Shown: piece after piece, positions 1 through 11,432 of the stretch
Position numbering within the stretch: the first letter of the stretch is position 1
Layout: every line of letters starts with the position of its first letter
Source: Forficula auricularia
Lineage: Eukaryota > Arthropoda > Insecta > Dermaptera > Forficulidae
Direction: 5' to 3'
Length of the DNA: 64,000 bases
Assembly: GCA_024734495.1 (NCBI GenBank)
Contig: JALMQS010000061.1
Coordinates: 9,788,598 to 9,852,597 of the forward strand
Translations under genes and position numbers: made by a program
The notes under the pieces: model-generated
What the model was told of the DNA's origin: nothing
The model's database searches: none
The model's input: the letters and a program-made list of their open reading frames with translations, nothing else

Positions 1-106
1 AGGGATTTGTGAACAGATTTTTTTATTCAGATGAATATTAAGTATTCAGAAGTAATTATACATAATGAACTTTATTTTATTAGAAATTAAAATATCAAAA
101 TGTTTC

Positions 107-1720
107 TTCATTAGAATTTTTAATGTGTAGAATATCTAGCCGCCAGAGCTGTTTTTATCTAATGTCCACATAAATTTCACCATTACTGCCTAACCTTTTG
201 AGGTACACAAATTATTAAAAAATATTAAATTTCCAACAGAAAAGTTCATTTGAGTGAGATGCTCAAAATCCAATAGTTTGCGAGTTAAAGATATTCCCAT
301 ATAGTGAAAACCATAGAGTGAATGAACTTCGACAACAAATACCTATTGTCTAACCGACCAAAAGCATATTATAAATGAAAAAGAAATCGTTCTTATTTCA
401 TCGATTTAATTCCACTTGAGCTTCACAGTTTCATTATAATATAAGAAAATAGGATTTTGACCAAGCGGTTTTTGTAGATTAAATGAAATTGTATGAAAAG
501 ATTCAATTTCTTCTTCCGGAGCGAATCAACTAGAAATGGGAAAAAGTTTTATTTTTTTTTCATTAGATATTTATTGAAATCTATTGAAATCTCTTATCTG
601 TTTGTTATTTTCATTTATCTTTTATATCAAATAATTATTATTAGAAAATTTGCATTTTAAAGGGTAATTTATTTGAAGTTCAATTTGAAAAACGCTAATA
701 ACTCAGTTGAAATTTTTTTTAAAATATGAAATTAATAGATATTACAAAACAATTGATTATTAATATTTATACATCAATTTTGAACGAAATCGATTCAGTA
801 CTTTTTGAGAAAATGGTCAAAACCCCCAAAAACGTCTATGAAAGGCCTTTTTACAAACATTTTAAAATTCACCTCCATGTCACAAGTCAGTGTTTCGTTT
901 CATATGACTTTTTTAACTTTTTTTCAAAGGCATCTCGTGTTTTCAAAAAACACCGTATTTTAGATTGTTCAGATGGTTTTTGTCTATTTTCTCAAAAAGT
1001 ACTGCATTGATTTCGTTCAAAATGAATTAAATTACAAATAATTAATTGTTTTATAATATCTATTAATTATATATTTTCAAAAAATTTCCAACGGAGTTTA
1101 TAGGGTTTTTTTAAATTGGACTTCAAATAAACTACCCTTCAAAATGCAATTTTCCTAATAATAATTATTTGTCATAAAAGATAAATAATAATAACACACA
1201 GATATGAAATTTTAAATGGATTTGAATAAATATCTCAGCGATAAAAAAATTGAACTCTTTGCCATTTCTAGTTGATTCGCTCCCGGAGAGTAAAAATTGA
1301 AACTTTTCATAAAAAAATTCATTTAAACTACAAAATTCTTAATCAAAATAGTATTTTCTTTTATTAAAATAGTACACTGAACTTCCAGATAGATAGAATA
1401 AGATCGATTTCTTTTCTCATTTAAAATTTTTTTGATCTGTTATATCGAGAGGACGTGGCGGCGTCAGACAATATTTGACATTTCACTTTAGTCCATTCAT
1501 TTTACTATATTGGAATATCGTTTAACTCGTAAACTATTGTTTTTAGACATTTCACTTGTATTTACTTTTCTGTTGGAAATTCAATCTTCTTTATTAAAGG
1601 TCATTATATAAATTTGTTTCCATCAAAGGGTTAGGCATCAACGGTGAAATTTATGCGGAAAGTTAGATAAATACTGCTCTGGCGGCCTAGATATTCTAAA
1701 TTTTAAAATTTTTTACTATC
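107..1720. repeat. Large imperfect palindrome, about 1.6 kb
   Basis: Two inverted arms, roughly 107-825 and 977-1720, fold back on each other around a spacer of about 150 bases. Matching landmarks are the outer ends (GCCGCCAGAGCTG near 140 against CTCTGGCGGC near 1676), the middle (TTCCGGAGCGAATCAACTAG near 515 against its complement near 1268) and the inner ends (ACTTTTTGAGAAAAT near 800 against its complement near 985). The arms differ by many substitutions and small indels, so the palindrome is old. An open frame at 726-1010 crosses the inner arm and loop and has no protein character. The form suits a foldback-type transposon or an inverted duplication. I do not recognise the family. Confidence 0.8.
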
Positions 1721-2540
1721 GTATAATTAGTTTTAAATAAATAGTATTTGTATTAAATAATTAAAAGACTTAATATAGATATGGATAATATTTTATTATA
1801 AAAACAAGGCATTATGGAACCTGGGATAACTAAAACTGATAAAATAACTTTCTTTCCTATTTTTAATTTTAATTGAAAGAAGTTTTTCGGGACGAAAAAC
1901 AGTCCCCTACAATATCATAAATTATTTTTTAATGTGGATTTTTTTTTCTGATATATTATTAGTGGAGCATGTGAAAAATTAAATAGGATCATCTAGGTAA
2001 TTGTAATGCTGAAATGACAAATTATTTATCGAAAGAATTAGAGAAAATTGTTACAAATTTATTATGGGCGCGAATGATACAACTTTTTAAAATAAATCCC
2101 CATTTTTTCGATTTATCTTTTTAAAAAATTTTATCAAACAGGGCGTTAAAGTGGGCTGAGTATTCCAGAAAATTTGAGGATGGTATGAGAAACGGAAGAT
2201 ATCGCATCATCTAGGGTTAGTGCCACTCTAGTAATAAATTTAAAAAAGTAAACAATAATAATTTACACCTTGTTAAATAATCAGTTTTTTTTATATTAGA
2301 ATACGTATAACTTTTTTCAAGACTCAGTACACACTCCGCGAATTTTCAGATTTTAAGAGGGAAGACCATATTTAATTTTTTTCCCAAATTTACTCGATAT
2401 GATAGGTCGAAAAATTGGATTCTTTCGTTTTTTTTCTTTCGCTTATTGTATGTAGAAATATCTGAAACTTAATGGAACATAATTTCACCCATGATCATTT
2501 TCTCCGTGGGTCTCTGTGTCTTTGAGGTTTTATCGCAGCA
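1721..2540. other. AT-rich DNA without recognised feature
   Basis: No gene, RNA or repeat structure is recognisable. Homopolymer A and T runs dominate and stop codons are frequent in all frames. Confidence 0.5.
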
Positions 2541-2554
2541 AGCCAGGCCGGGGG

Positions 2555-4085
2555 TTAGAGCCGCGATTTTTTGAATCAACAAATTATTTGATCAAATCGG
2601 TGAGATTGAATGTTTCGATAATAATTCATTAAAACGACAATAACTTGTAAAATATAAATTTTAGAGCTTTGAGATAAATAAGCTATTTTACTTACAATTA
2701 AATTATTTTTAAGAAAGCTTATTATAGAAAATAGAATTGCTGAAGTGGTTAATCTTTAATTGGTGAAATGTTTGTCTTAAACCACATTCAATCGCTTATA
2801 ATTGAGAAAATAATTGACCAATAGTAAAACTTAAAGAGAGAAATTATATCTTTGACCAACAGGGATGATTAAATAAATTAGGTAAATTTAACAAATATAA
2901 AAATATAAACTTACATATGCATCCTTTTTTGTTTGTTCTATTAGAATTACAAAAAAATTAAAACTAAGAGGTTTGATAAAATTTCAAGAAACTCTTGAAG
3001 AGGTCGTCGCTCAAAGAAGTTAACCGACCACTGCTTGAAAGTATCCTTATGTTAATGTTAAATTTCAACCAGTATTAGAATTGATAATTGCTATGAAATA
3101 TGTGATATATTGAAATGAAACCAGGTTTGTGTAATTTTTGAGTTTAAGGTCTTATATTTTTTCTATACTACAGGAACGTATTAATAAATTTCATAAATTT
3201 TAATTCTGTGCATCTTTTTTATTTACATGTTATTTTAAAATTAATAAGAAAAATGCTATTGTCAAATCATTTTTTTAAATGGAATTTCCTTATAATAAAT
3301 AAATAAATAGTAATAATAATGAATACTTTGGCCATTCCGGCAGGCAGGCGGGTATTGTTGTTGAATTTTAATCGATTAACTCTAAAATTCAAGTACTTTT
3401 ACGATAGAGCCTAGATTATACGCAGCTTTTAAGAAGAGGTGACGAACTGATATTCAGGTGTACGGCGAGTACAAGGCTAGAATTTTTCTTTTGATTATTT
3501 TAAATATTTTTAGGAAAAAATATATAAATTTAAGTACCTATACCTATAATATATCTATATGTCTAATGTATGCGCCGTTCAGAGACCAATTAAATTAACT
3601 GGGTTAACTCGGATTTCGATGAAAATTTTAACTTTAATAGAGGAAGGCTTTCTCTAACGAAAACCAAAAATATTTTTTAAAAATCATATATATTCTCCCT
3701 AGAAAAAATTCTTATATATCGTCTCTAAAAACTTCAATATCATCTAACCTGATCGGAGCTCAATCAATTACATAAACTTTAAATAGGCTTTATAAATCAA
3801 TAAAAATTGTTTCTATAAGTTTTTGGATTTTTAACTAATATTATAAATTATAAGAGTTTGATTATGTATTAAGACATATTTCACCATTACAGCTTAATCA
3901 CAAGAGCAATCTTTCTTAAAAATAATTTAATTCTAAGTAAAAAAATATATTTCTCTCAAAGATCTAAAATGCATAGTTTACAAGTTATTGTCATTTCAAT
4001 TAATTATTATCGATGAAATTATTCAAGCTCACAGATTTGATAAAATAATTTTTTCATTCAAAAATCAGGGATTTGGTCGATGACT
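2555..4085. repeat. Foldback repeat with arms of about 160 bp
   Basis: The arm at about 2555-2730 is the inverted match of about 3920-4080. Shared landmarks are GACAATAACTTGTAAA near 2637 against TTTACAAGTTATTGTC near 3977, and AATTAAATTATTTTTAAGAA near 2696 against its complement near 3918. The 1.2 kb between the arms is AT-rich with no coding trace. A non-autonomous TIR or foldback element is the likeliest reading; target duplications were not identified. Confidence 0.65.
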
Positions 4086-4310
4086 CGGATTTCGATGAAT
4101 TTTTTTCCCCCTATTAGAGAGATTCTCATTGAACCTAAAACCACAAATATTTTTGAAAAATCATATTTATTTTCTCTAGAAAAAATTCCTATATCGCATT
4201 AAAAAATCTTCGATAACTTCTAACCGGATCATGGGAACTCAATTTACTATATAAACTTTTTAATAGGATTTGTTAATAACTAAAAATTGTTTCATCTACG
4301 CTTTTTCTAT
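3600..4310. repeat. Diverged direct repeat, two copies of about 230 bp
   Basis: Segments at about 3605-3835 and 4082-4312 align over their length. Both begin ACTCGGATTTCGATGAA, both contain AAATCATAT followed by TCTCCCTAGAAAAAATTC or TCTCTAGAAAAAATTCC, and both end with AAAATTGTTTC. The spacing is about 480 bases. The right arm of the neighbouring foldback repeat lies between them. Confidence 0.6.
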
Positions 4311-4312
4311 TG

Positions 4313-4868
4313 GTCAATTATTTTCACAATTATATAAATGATTGAAGATAGAGTGGTAGAACTTGATGGTAATTTGATGGATAGGCTGCCCAAAGATAAA
4401 GAAAAGTACTAATTCCGAAAAAAGAATCTATTAGAACGTCATTTTCATCCTCTTAAAACACTCGACGATTCGGGGGCCAGTTAGATGGGAGAGATGGTCC
4501 AGGGGCGAAATATATAGGATAGAGATGGTGAGATTAAAGATGATCGGAGGTGGGGGCCAAGGGGGCGAAATATATTACATGTATAATAAATAATAGAATC
4601 AAGAACATTAAATTATTATATATCGTATTTATGAATAACTAGGATTAACTTGAGAACGAGCAAATAGACACTCAACTAACTAGTGATTTTCTAACGAATT
4701 ATAATTCTACATCTATTAGCAAAATGAAATTTAATGCAGAGCTAATCATTGTTTTCGGAGCTTTTCACATTTTCAAATTTCGAAACCCTCTTCAATTTAT
4801 ATCTATATTGTTTGACTGTAAGAATGTTTAAGTTTAGAATAGCTTGTCAGTAAATATTTATATGAGGA
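4313..4868. other. AT-rich DNA without recognised feature
   Basis: A short purine-rich patch near 4470-4575 repeats the phrase GGGGCGAAATATAT twice, about 60 bases apart. Nothing else is recognisable. Confidence 0.4.
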
Positions 4869-4869
4869 A

Positions 4870-5399
4870 AAGTTTACATACATATTTAATTATAATTAAT
4901 AAACTCTTCTTACCATTGTTATAAAAAACTAAACCAACATTAAACAATAACTAATACATTTTTTAAGAAAATTTTAATTCATAGTTACAACACAGTTTCT
5001 GAGATAATAATGAATAAATAATGAAAAATGTATAATGTAAAAATTTACACTAAAAACAAGCTGGCAACAACGTATATATTTAACCTAAAAAGTGGATTAA
5101 CTTTAGTACTTTTTTTGACGTTTTTTCGCTTCAGCCATTGTCGCAACAGCTTTTAATCGTTTATTAAGAACTTTTTGTTTAATAAATCGACCTTTATAAT
5201 GTATTTTATCTGTCATTTCTATGATAAAAATATTCAAGCTCGGACAATGTTGCCAGATTTGTCAAACGAGCACGGGATTGGCTAGTAGTGGTACATAAAC
5301 AGCAAAAAGTTTTGGCCTTATGAATTATGAATCCTTATTGTCTGTTCTACGCATACTCTAGCATTAACTTTTTCCTAGTATTGTCGCGAAACAACTACC
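4870..5399 (-). mobile_element. Left-truncated copy of a TTAA-type DNA element
   Basis: This segment matches the element at 11433-12139 from its shared phrase AGTTTACATACATATTTAAT to its right end GAAACAACTACC followed by TTAA at 5400-5403. The left half of the other copy has no counterpart here, so this copy is truncated or the other differs internally. On the minus strand it carries the same short reading (start near 5231, basic stretch ending MAEAKKRQK) but the frame is broken afterwards. Confidence 0.65.
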
Positions 5400-5403
5400 T
5401 TAA

Positions 5404-6439
5404 CAATTTAAAAATTTATTTTTGTTGTTTTTATACAGAAATGGCATACTATACTAACTTTTGAGAGTTTTACAGATTTTTTAAATTTTTATGAAAATAG
5501 GTGTAATTTAAATTTTAAATGAAAAGATTCTGAAATTCTATTCGTATAATAGAATTTCATATTATCTTAGATGCTTGTAGATACAATAAGCTCCTGATTA
5601 TCCGTATGCGGATTATCAGTGCATGAATTTAATTTAAAAAAAAAAAAATTGTTCGAGTATAATGAGATGATAGCTCTTAGAAAAATTAAAAAAATCATTA
5701 AAAAAACCAAAATCACAGATTTTCTTAATAATAATGAGCATTAAACATGTTAAAATAATTGTCTGCCTAAGAAATGTATTAATATGTTGTATTTTAGAAA
5801 CAAATTATTATAGTAGTCCGTGTTTCTCGATTATTTATATTTATATTTGTTTTTTGTGTTACAAGTTTTATACCCCGCAGAAGTCGAACCTGAGTGCCAA
5901 GTTTGTTTTACGGGTAGGTAGTTTGGCTTGATCTTGATTAATTAAGGCGACAGAAATTAATGACTTTGTTTAAAATTTAGAATAATTCCATCTATTTCAT
6001 ACAAAACAAAATTGTTAAAAACACTTAAAATGTTTAGGGATGAAATTTTGTTTAAATCACTCATAATTAATTATAAGCAGGCTCAATAGGTTAAATTATT
6101 TAAATTTTAAATTTTATTAAAATAGGTGGAATTTTCCAAAGAAAATCACAAAAAGGGTGTCATCTATTAGATTCGATGGAATGGATTATTTTTAATTATA
6201 TTTCAGAAGGGTTGTTTTTTGGAATGGAACCCGAGGACCAGTAATAACAATGTGTCAGAGGGGTTCGCACCTCACAGAGAAGCGAAATTACTATAACCAT
6301 AACGGATATGGTATTTCTTGTTCTATAGGTAGCCTAGTGCACAGGCGTCTCAAATAAGTTGAACCCTAAGTCGAATGGCGTTTTCTACTCTTTCACTTAT
6401 AGATCAGTAAATAAAAAGTGGTTCAGCTTACATTAATTG
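5404..6439. other. AT-rich DNA; near-palindrome at 5593-5620
   Basis: No gene is recognisable. A short near-perfect hairpin, CTGATTATCCG then TATG then CGGATTATCAG, lies near 5594-5619. The open frame at 5734-5931 has no recognisable protein character. Confidence 0.4.
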
Positions 6440-7250
6440 CGGGAAAATATTTTTTTCTAGGATCGTTTGGTATGGTGTGGGTATGACAAATCTAAGTTTG
6501 CGACCTCGAAAGTGTGGGGGACAACTTTTGGTGGCCGAAAAACCTCGAAATTTTCGGACTTTTTCCAGTTTTTCGCTTATAACTCGAAAACAGTTCATAT
6601 TTTGTAAATAACCGTTCTATAGTAAATTAAAGAGGACAAAATTTCGCGTCGATTAAAAAAAGAATGCAAAATTGGTCCAGTAGTTCGATTTTTAATGGGG
6701 ATCCAAAAACAGCCTCCCGGGATCACTTTTGAATACCTATCCCAAAAACTCGCACTTTTTTCGATTATTTCCCATTTTGACCATGAAGGAGCACGTTTTC
6801 GACAAAGACCATCCTATACATTTTTAAACTAGATTAAATTTGCTACAATTTAAAACAAAGTTTCATCTTAATTGGATAATGGTAACCCGTTCCGCAATGA
6901 GGTTGAAGTTTTGAAAAACTGCAATTTTTTGCAAGAAATCGCAGTTTTTCCATTATAAAATGAAAACCTCTCATCCTAGAAACTTTATTCTTATCTCATT
7001 CTCTAGGAAATTTTGTTGACTTGAACATTTACTTGGACGACTTTTTTGATAAAATTCTTAGATTTATAGATATCCAGCATTATCCATGACGCTTTTGAGG
7101 ATTCGTTTCATATCCTGTACGAAAAATGTAGGATATCTATAAATCTAAGAGAAAAAATATTTTCCTTCAATTAATGTAAGCTGAAAAACCCCCTATTTAC
7201 TTGGCTATTAAGAGCCTACGATTAAAGGCCAATTTTTTTTTTTATCCCAA
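6440..7250. repeat. Unrecognised block with internal hairpin, probably an old repeat
   Basis: This block has a more balanced base composition than its surroundings and lacks long open frames. Near its right side, TTCTTAGATTTATAGATATC (about 7055-7074) is inverted at about 7131-7151, giving a hairpin with about 20-bp arms. I cannot name a family. Confidence 0.35.
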
Positions 7251-7599
7251 TTTTTTCTGTTGATAGTTGCTCAAGTAATTTATCTTTATTAAAAAAATAA
7301 ATAAATAAATAAACATTTAATTTATTTTAATTCAAATCAGTCAGTCACTCTTTATGTTGACTGACATTTCTTCGTTGTAACTTTTACTTTGTACTCTCAG
7401 CGGACTAAAACTCATAAACCTATGATATCTGTTGTCAAAAAGTTTGTATTTCTTCAAATAAATATTGATTAGATTTTAGACTTCCGAATAAAAAAAAATG
7501 GGGAAAATTATTAAAAATATTGAATCTTTAAACGTTAAGCCCTTAAATGATTTTAGTTAATAATATAAAATTTGATATACAATATTTTATTAATAATTT

Positions 7600-9990
7600 T
7601 CTCAAGTGTGTCAAACTTTAAGCTTTTTAACTTGACCATTTCGATTACACCAAAATGTCCAAAGACTTTTCAGAAAAAGATTTTTTTTGTCCTAATTTAA
7701 ATTTGATCTTCTAGCTTAATACTTTCAATTAAAAATTAAAATTTCTAAATATAAGGAAAAGAATTTTTCAAAAATCTAAAATTTAAAAAAAATCGCGGAG
7801 GGAGGGACTATTGTTATCCTACAAAGGTGGGCGCTGAAAAAGAAGTTTGCTTCAGGTGTGAAAATTTCTAGAGCCAGTACTGCATAAAGGCTAGTTTACA
7901 TGAGCTTAGTACTAAGCATTAGTACTAACCACTCTCACTAATTCTGTGTGGTGTAAACACACAATATAAGTGGTTAGTATTAGTAGACTGGCAAGTGCAA
8001 GTGAATAGAAACGGTTTCTATTTACTAATGGCAAGTAACTTCCCTACCTCTATTATATTTTTCACTATTTTTCAATTTTAATAATATACAATTTAGGAAA
8101 TCAAATATTTAATGAATTTGATACTTATGTAATATGATCATTATTACTAAGATTTTCTTTTTATTATTTGTAAAGGGAATACAATTTAATCAAACATTCG
8201 ATAATAATTTACAATTCATTATTCACTTGAACTTCGCACAAGCAACTCAAATTGACGATACTCGGCGAGTTTCCAGGGAATTAATTGCCTAGTGAAGAGA
8301 GCCTTATAGATTTGTGAAATAAATTTTTTTAAATTAATTCTAAATTAATTGTAAATTTGGGACAAGTGAGTAATAAATTCATTCAAAAAAATTGTTTGTA
8401 GATTTATTGAAATGGCCGAAAAGTGGACAGCAGAAAAAACAATAAAAATTCCTTGTCAACACGCGTTTTTCTTTTTTCAATTCCTCCCAAGAGTCAAGGT
8501 CCTCTATTAACGCTGTTAAAATAATGTTCAAATAATTATTTTAAACTAGCTGCAAGGCCCGCCTTCGGCGGCCCTCTTGCTAACCAAGGGTCACGCCCTG
8601 GACCCCCAACACAAGAACCCCACCCTCATAGTCCACTCCCACCCACCACACCCCCCGAAACCCACCCAGCATCCCTACCCCCCGCACCATGCACTCGTGC
8701 TCAATTTGGTTGAGTTCGGACCAAAAGCAAGAATTTTCATTTTTTTACCCTCCCACCCATTTTGGGTGGTTAGTTTTTGTATTTCTAGCTCTCTAGAGGC
8801 CCACAGATTATGTATACAAAATTTGATTGAGTTTTCTCCAAGGGCAAGAATTTACATATTTTTCACCTCCCCCCTCTTTGGGTGGTTTTTGAGGGAATTT
8901 TTTAAACAAAAGTTGTCAGAAATTACATCCCCTACAACTTTGCTCATTATAAAATTTGCCTTCGAGTTAATAGTTTAGGAGTTATTTGATAATTTTCATT
9001 CGTGCGCCGCCCCCCCCAAACCCCATTTTGGGGTCAAAATATCAAAACGTTATATAGCTAAAAACGTAAGTTAGAAGACATCTGATACAAATATGAAATT
9101 TCATAATAATCCCTTCAGCCGTTTTGACGTGAATCGTGAGCAACTTTCACTGAAACACGAAACATACAGACATACAGTGAATTTTGTTGAGGGTGTTTTC
9201 GTTCATAACTTTGCTGTTGAAACGTGTGCAACCAAAATTTGGCGTGATTTGGAGCAATGTACAGACAAAACCTTAATTTTATATAAATAGATGCGGGGTG
9301 ACAACTCGAATTGCCATCTCGCAACTTTCACTATTAAACACTAATTAAATAAAGTAAAGAAATTTTTCAAAAATTGTCTTTACTTTATTTAAAACATGTT
9401 TCACCAAGAACCCACACCATTCTCCCTTAATAAAATACACTAATTACATTGGTTCTTAGTAGAGACGTGTGAACCACTACTAACCAGTTAGTCTGCTAAG
9501 TGCTTAGTAAATGGAATAGTACTAATGACAAGTACTAAGTCCCTGTAAACTAGGCTTAAAGCTAGTTTTATTTATTTATTATTTAGCGAAGAAGGGTTTG
9601 TGAGGTGGCTGGCTGCTTTAAAAAGATGAACGAACGTGGCGAGGGTCAGGTCGAATGGACTCGGCGGGTAACAGGCAACCAGGAGTATTCGAGAGTCAGA
9701 GTATAGGAGAATGCGCGCCAATGGGCCACGTGGGGGACGGTAGCCATGAAGACTGTAGCGGAGATAGAGGAATGGAAATTGGCAATAAATTGATTAATGA
9801 TGTATGAATGCCTATGTATAAGTGTAAAATCTATTAAAATAAATTAAGAATGAAATGGTTATTAACAATTTTCAAAAATTAAAACGATATTTAACTCTGA
9901 AGATGATCAATCACCACTTGGAGAATAAAATTGTCTAGTGAATGTAGTAAATAAATAAAAATAATATAGCGAATATATTGATTGTCAGTG
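7600..9990 (+). repeat. Old interspersed repeat, copy 1 (interrupted at 7883-9561)
   Basis: The flanks 7600-7882 and 9562-9990 together match the single-copy layout of 11350-12580. Shared phrases include GTCCTAATTT.AATTTGATCT, CTAGCTTAATAC, AGTACTGCATAAAG, then a TTTATTTATTTATT stretch, a core around 9650-9720 and a tail with AATGAAATGGTTATTAACAA. The core resembles the cores of the array at 17.4-60.2 kb (GTAACAGGCAACCAGGAGTA). A 1.7-kb TIR element interrupts it. Confidence 0.75.
7883..9561. mobile_element. Non-autonomous TIR DNA element, about 1.68 kb
   Basis: Inverted termini GGCTAGTTTACATGAGCTTA (left) and the complement of ...AAGTCCCTGTAAACTAGGCT (right) share GCTAGTTTACA, then CTTAGTACT and a further run of similarity over about 50 bases. 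Copy 2 of the host repeat (12180-12200) shows the empty site GTACTGCATAAAGCTA. Comparison suggests a target duplication of 4-5 bases (TAAA or TAAAG). The interior contains a GC-rich patch at 8548-8700 with the hairpin GCCCGCCTTCGGCGG and proline-rich pseudo-reading frames, then tracts near 9090-9290 that look like an older nested repeat. No transposase is encoded. The superfamily is uncertain. Confidence 0.7.
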
Positions 9991-10450
9991 ACAAAATTAT
10001 TTATGAAGGCCGAAATAGGTCAAAGACAAAATATGAATTAAATAAATAAAAATAATTTATCCAAATTAAATTGTATGATAAATAACCCTTGAAATTAGAA
10101 GAATATAAACTACATAAATAATCACTTTAGTTTTGAAAGAATATTTAAAATAACTTGCACGTTTCGGACATTTCTAAACAAGAAAACAAAAAAATGCGAT
10201 GTGGTCAGCTGATTTTTGAATTGATACTCTTCTAATAACTTAAAGAGTAACTATGCAATATTAGTTCAAATTTGACTATTGATTCAAATTTCACTTTAGA
10301 TTTTAACCAAAATCTAATAAATACTCAATATCAATATAAAATATATAAATATAAATTAAAGTCCATAGCATCCATATTATTTAATTAATCAAGTACGTTT
10401 GCAGGTATTTGGACAGGAAGGTGTAAATCAAAAAATTGTCATTGATTTAT

Positions 10451-10490
10451 GCGACGTTTCGCCAACTTTATATTGGCTTCATCAGGCGTC
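10451..10490 (-). ncRNA. Hammerhead ribozyme motif, core intact
   Basis: Read on the minus strand, the invariant core CTGATGA is followed by one extra A, stem II GCCAA/TTGGC with a 7-base loop, then GAAACGTC. All invariant core positions are present, and the UC before the predicted cleavage point is allowed. Stem III is minimal (ACGT), as in Penelope-type hammerheads that work best as dimers. Stem I shows only two clear pairs (GC/GC), so self-cleavage of a single copy is uncertain. The extra base after the core A is known in some natural hammerheads. Confidence 0.7.
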
Positions 10491-10541
10491 TTAAGGTATT
10501 TGGACAGGAAGGTGTAAATAAAAAAATTGTCGTTGATTTAT

Positions 10542-10580
10542 GCTACGTTTCGCCAACTTTATTTTGGTTTCATCAGGAGT
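10542..10580 (-). ncRNA. Hammerhead ribozyme motif, second tandem copy, weakened
   Basis: This copy lies 91 bases from the first. On the minus strand it reads CTGATGA, then AACCAA/TTGGC around a 7-base loop, then GAAACGTA. The core and GAAA are intact, but the base pair closing stem II is lost (A opposite C) and the cleavage-site base is A instead of C. Two adjacent motifs could form the double hammerhead expected for short stem III. Confidence 0.6.
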
Positions 10581-10757
10581 CTCAGTGAATATGATTAATA
10601 TTAATATATAACAGATGTTCACATATTTATGAATAAAATCAATTCTAATTATTTCTCTTTTTTGTTCCAAACAATAATCAATTTATATAAAAAAACGTCG
10701 CATAAATCAAAGACAATTTCTTGATTTATACCTTCCTGTCAAAATACCTGCAAACGT

Positions 10758-11143
10758 CCACCTCGGTGGTGTAATGGTCAGAACAACTGACTGGCAACCC
10801 GGAGGTCTCGGGTTCGATTCACCGGCTATTACCACAGACATAATTGTTTTCAATGTAAGTAGCTAAGGGTCTGTGTAATGAAAAATTAAGTGGGAGATAA
10901 ATTTAACCGAATTTATCGCTGAGGAGGATTTGACCAGCAGCTCGAAGTCCCTAAAACCTTGGTAAATTGGATATTGAATTGTATCTAAGTTTCTGAGATT
11001 GGCATCGTGATCCCGGCTTCTTTTCCTTCTGCTCTGTTCGTTTCACGATCTGAGAGGGCCAGCCCATACAGGCCTATTAGGGGATCTCAGCTTATGGTGT
11101 ATCTCCTTCTCTCAATCAATATCATTAACAAACAAAAAAAAAA
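10758..11143 (+). mobile_element. tRNA-derived SINE nested in palindrome arm
   Basis: A tRNA-like head carries an A-box-like TGGTGTAATGG (about 10768) and a B-box GGTTCGATTC (about 10812). An unrelated body follows and an A-rich tail ends near 11146. The flanking AAACGT at 10752-10757 and 11144-11149 is a short target duplication. The palindrome predicts the uninterrupted sequence CCTGCAAACGTACTTGATT, so the insertion is confirmed by structure. No cloverleaf with a proper anticodon arm forms, so it is not a tRNA gene. Confidence 0.75.
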
Positions 11144-11432
11144 AAACGTACTTGATTAATATAAATATAAAATTTCGTTTTGATTTAACAGTTATTTTTA
11201 CAAAATAATTGATTACAAATGAATTGGCTAAGGGCAAGTGTGATGTAAAATCGTAATAAAAAAACTAGCCAACGTGCACTGAAGAAGAAAGAACAGCAGT
11301 GTACTGCTCGAAACGTGTTAAAAATAAAATTCGTTTCAAAATTCTCAAAGAAGAAAAATATAACATTTTTCTTTAGGTCCGAAAAGATTTGTTTTTGTTT
11401 TTGTCCTAATTTGAATTTGATCTCTAGCTTAA

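Larger units (their letters stand above)
10385..11158 (-). mobile_element. Penelope-type palindromic element with tandem hammerhead motifs
   Basis: A unit of about 91 bases is repeated in tandem at about 10405-10495 and 10496-10586 (shared start GGTATTTGGACAGGAAGGTG). A third partial copy is inverted at about 10693-10750 (AAACGTCGCATAAATCAA ... CCTTCCTGTC). The outer arms begin AATCAAGTACGTTTGCAGG on the left and end CCTGCAAACGT, then ACTTGATTAAT after an interrupting SINE, on the right. Each tandem unit contains a hammerhead-like motif on the minus strand. Hammerheads in tandem or inverted terminal repeats are characteristic of Penelope-like elements and related non-autonomous repeats. No reverse transcriptase is present, so this is a non-autonomous or truncated copy. 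Confidence 0.7.

Noticed and set aside
726..1010. 94-residue open frame on the plus strand
   Set aside because: It lies across the inner arms and loop of the 1.6-kb palindrome, has no recognisable motif and is rich in F and K as expected from AT-rich DNA.
8577..8978. 133-residue proline- and histidine-rich open frame
   Set aside because: Derived from a C-rich tract inside a non-autonomous TIR element. No domain and no start supported.
10758..10830. A genuine tRNA gene at the head of the SINE
   Set aside because: A- and B-boxes are present, but no anticodon stem forms and the sequence is followed by a SINE body and poly-A tail with a target duplication.
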